From: Clostridia bacterium
GTDB lineage: Bacteria; Bacillota_A; Clostridia; Lachnospirales; Cellulosilyticaceae
Length of the DNA: 25,630 nt
Direction of reading: 5' to 3'
NCBI GenBank assembly: GCA_029239935.1
Contig: JARBTY010000036.1
Location: 1-25,630 of the forward strand
The position numbers were made by a program, and so were the translations under genes. Below the pieces are notes generated by a model. It was not told the DNA's origin and made no database searches. It saw only the letters and a program-made list of their open reading frames with translations. Each line of letters starts with the position of its first letter. The first letter of the stretch is position 1. Below are positions 24,029-25,630 of the stretch, in pieces.

Positions 24029-24778
24029 ATGGACAAAAAAGATATAAATAGTATTTGGAAACAATACAATGATACAAAAGATGCTAGCATAAAAAATATG
24101 CTTATTGAAAAATACGTATATTTGGTTAAGTTAGTAGCAGGCAGACTAGGGATTTATCTTAATCAGTATGTTGATTTAGATGACTTAGTAGGTTATGGTA
24201 CACTTGGACTTATAGATGCTATAGATAAATTTGATCTTAGTAAAAATGTAAAGTTTGAAACCTATGCATCTTTAAGAATCCGGGGCTCTATTCTGGACGC
24301 TATCAGAAAGCTGGATTGGGTGCCAAGAACTCTCAGAAAAAAACAAAAAGAATTGGATAAAGCCTATACTGATCTTGAATTTGAATTAGGCAGACAGCCA
24401 GAAGAAAATGAGATAACTCATTATTTAGGGATAGATAGTGAGGAGTACAATACACTGCTTAAAGAAGTTAATATTTCTTCTCTTGTGTCTATAGATGAAT
24501 ACACATACCAATTTGAGCTTATTAAAGATCCAAAGGCAGAACTTCCTGATGTTTATGTTGAAGAAAAAGAGATAAAAGATACACTGACCAAGTTTGTTGA
24601 AGCTTTACCGGATAGAGAAAGACAAGTGATTGTTTTATATTATTTTGAAGAACTGACGCTTAAGGAAATAAGCAGTGTGCTGGAGGTCTCAGAGTCAAGA
24701 ATCTCTCAGTTGCATACAAAAGGGGTGTCGAGGTTAAGAGCAAAGTTGCAAAAATATAATATGGTATTACCGCTATAA
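24029..24778 (+). CDS. sigD: Motility sigma factor SigD (sigma-28, FliA/WhiG family)
   Basis: SigD directs RNA polymerase to late flagellar, chemotaxis and autolysin promoters and is held by FlgM until the hook is complete. The 249-residue protein has sigma region 2 (LVKLVAGRLGIYLNQYVDLD, then DLVGYGTLGLIDAIDKFD and FETYASLRIRGSILDAIR). Region 3 (VPRTLRKKQKELDKAYTDLE) and region 4 (LPDRERQVIVLYYFEELTLK, then HTH SSVLEVSESRISQLHTKG) follow. An in-frame ATG at 23987 would overlap cheD by 20 nt; ATG 24029, behind GGGGG, gives a length close to B. subtilis SigD. The last-but-few position in the operon matches B. subtilis. Confidence 0.96.
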   Translation: MDKKDINSIWKQYNDTKDASIKNMLIEKYVYLVKLVAGRLGIYLNQYVDLDDLVGYGTLGLIDAIDKFDLSKNVKFETYASLRIRGSILDAIRKLDWVPRTLRKKQKELDKAYTDLEFELGRQPEENEITHYLGIDSEEYNTLLKEVNISSLVSIDEYTYQFELIKDPKAELPDVYVEEKEIKDTLTKFVEALPDRERQVIVLYYFEELTLKEISSVLEVSESRISQLHTKGVSRLRAKLQKYNMVLPL

Positions 24779-24804
24779 ACAAACTGTTCAAAGGAGTGTA
24801 AAAA

Positions 24805-25110
24805 ATGCTACGACCTATTGATACTCAAACTATTTATCAGCAGACTCAAGAGTTATCCAATCGTCAGCAGGCACACAACCAGAGTGAATATGCCAGGCAA
24901 GGCCAGTTTGCGCATATTATGCAGAAGGAGACAGAACTAAAAAAAGAAAGTGTTAATGAGCTGGAAAAGGATCAAAAATTAGATAACCAGCTCAATAAAG
25001 ATTCAAGAGAGCAGCCTAAACAAAGGGGAAAAAATAAAAAAAAGAAGGCTTCTAAAGATAATAAATCCAATAAATGGGAACAACAAACCCAAATAGATGT
25101 TAGAATATAA
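24805..25110 (+). CDS. Small hydrophilic hypothetical protein between sigD and the SwrB-like gene
   Basis: I do not recognise a function. The 101-residue product is highly charged and Gln/Lys/Glu-rich, with no membrane segment. It has a helical, Gln-rich N-terminal part (LRPIDTQTIYQQTQELSNRQ, residues 2-21), a predicted helix around 38-65, and a very basic lysine run at about 74-86. It ends in IDVRI. AAGGAGTG precedes the ATG, and the gene is tightly spaced on both sides (26 nt after sigD, 12 nt before the next gene), so it is very likely translated. Similar short proteins after sigD occur, as I recall, in other Clostridia; the short N-terminal LRPID stretch and hydrophobic end may be the conserved parts. 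B. subtilis lacks it at this place. Confidence 0.78.
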   Translation: MLRPIDTQTIYQQTQELSNRQQAHNQSEYARQGQFAHIMQKETELKKESVNELEKDQKLDNQLNKDSREQPKQRGKNKKKKASKDNKSNKWEQQTQIDVRI

Positions 25111-25122
25111 AAGGAGAATAAG

Positions 25123-25599
25123 ATGGGCAGTACAATACAAAATATTCCTTTTTTTTGTGTGCTTTGGATAGGAGTGGGCTTTGTTTTTATTATAGTAGGT
25201 GTACTTATGCTGGCATCAAGGGCAGAAGCTGATAATCACTATATAGAATTTGTAGGTGAAAAGCCTAATGATGAGTATTCTAAACAAGTTGGAGAACTAT
25301 TTTCATATTTTTTAGAAGAAGAAGAAAAAAAGAATCAGGGACTTCGAGAAATACTGCTGGAAGGCATAGATAAAAAAAATCAACAACAACAAGAAAGAAC
25401 TCAAAGTCAACTTGATAAAAACACAAGTGTTCAAAACACTTATAGTTTGCATAAGCACACTCATACTAACAACGATCTTAATGAAATTATTCAACTGTAT
25501 GAACAAGGGTATAGAAGTGAAGACATAGCTAAAAAAATAAAAAAAGGAGTGGGCGAAGTTAATCTTATGATATCGCTCTACACGATGAATAAGATATGA
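25123..25599 (+). CDS. SwrB-like / DUF6115-type membrane protein
   Basis: This 158-residue protein has an N-terminal membrane segment (about residues 8-30, FFCVLWIGVGFVFIIVGVLM). A charged, Glu/Gln-rich linker of about 90 residues follows. A C-terminal helix-turn-helix-like unit (about 120-155) has IIQLYEQGYRSEDIAKKIKK and GVGEVNLMISLY. Topology, length and position right after sigD match SwrB of B. subtilis, which promotes assembly of the FliP export gate and swarming, and the C-terminal pattern resembles DUF6115. AAGGAGAATAAG precedes the ATG. The call rests on architecture and synteny; primary sequence in this family is weakly conserved. Confidence 0.72.
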   Translation: MGSTIQNIPFFCVLWIGVGFVFIIVGVLMLASRAEADNHYIEFVGEKPNDEYSKQVGELFSYFLEEEEKKNQGLREILLEGIDKKNQQQQERTQSQLDKNTSVQNTYSLHKHTHTNNDLNEIIQLYEQGYRSEDIAKKIKKGVGEVNLMISLYTMNKI

Positions 25600-25630
25600 G
25601 AGTTCAAAATAACAAACCATTTATATTTTG
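25596..25630 (+). CDS. Probable start of the next gene (3' end outside window)
   Basis: ATG at 25596 overlaps the TGA of the SwrB-like gene in an ATGA arrangement and opens a frame (MRVQNNKPFIF) that stays open to the window edge. The same overlap style is used repeatedly in this operon, but no clear ribosome site is seen and only 11 residues are visible, so the product cannot be named. Confidence 0.4.
   Translation, partial: MRVQNNKPFIF

Noticed and set aside
25312..25620. Reverse-strand open frame opposite the SwrB-like gene
   Set aside because: Its composition is just the complement of the Lys/Glu/Gln-rich forward gene, which has a strong ribosome site and fits the operon.
1..25630. Mobile elements, CRISPR arrays, tRNA/rRNA genes, defence systems or other foreign insertions
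   Set aside because: No transposase, integrase, repeat-spacer array or RNA gene pattern was seen; gene order and base composition look uniform throughout.

Overview
The window is one uninterrupted stretch of a large flagellar and chemotaxis (fla/che) operon from a low-GC Gram-positive bacterium. The AT-rich codon use, strong AGGAGG-type ribosome binding sites, FliY in place of FliN, the CheC/CheD pair, and a gene order close to the fla/che operon of Bacillus subtilis all point to Firmicutes. Resemblance of the proteins, motAB sitting inside the operon, and the gene after sigD suggest a motile member of the Clostridia (possibly Lachnospirales). That placement is inference. All 32 genes lie on the + strand. 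The longest gaps are about 92-94 nt and many genes overlap or nearly touch, so the reader sees the inside of one transcription unit whose promoter and end lie outside the window.

Layout. (1) 1-3142: rotor and export ATPase section: fliG (5' truncated), fliH, fliI, fliJ. (2) 3144-7582: a MotE/YlxF-like membrane protein, then hook genes fliK, flgD, flgE and the small swrD/flbD. (3) 7595-9648: stator genes motA and motB, then fliL. (4) 9673-12202: switch section fliM, fliY, cheY. (5) 12297-17651: the export gate fliO, fliP, fliQ, fliR, flhB, flhA, preceded by a conspicuous 17-bp inverted repeat in the cheY-fliO gap. (6) 17648-19631: flhF and flhG, the GTPase/ATPase pair that sets flagellar site and number. 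(7) 19724-24006: chemotaxis section cheB, cheA, cheW, cheC, cheD. (8) 24029-25599: the motility sigma factor sigD, a small hypothetical gene, and a SwrB-like/DUF6115-type membrane protein. A further gene probably starts at 25596 and runs off the window.

How it works together. FlhF/FlhG position the basal body. FliOPQR-FlhA-FlhB, driven by FliHIJ, export hook and filament parts. FliK and FlhB set hook length, FlgD caps the growing FlgE hook, and MotAB drives the FliG/FliM/FliY rotor. CheA-CheW signals through CheY, with FliY and CheC as CheY-P phosphatases and CheD and CheB acting on receptors. SigD switches on late genes.

This is mostly a well-conserved locus and I found no wholly new system. 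The departures worth a second look are: a CheB with no receiver domain, a FlgD with an apparently triplicated C-terminal beta domain, a 12-bp in-frame tandem duplication inside the most conserved motif of FlgE, the hairpin between cheY and fliO, and the unassigned gene between sigD and the SwrB-like gene.
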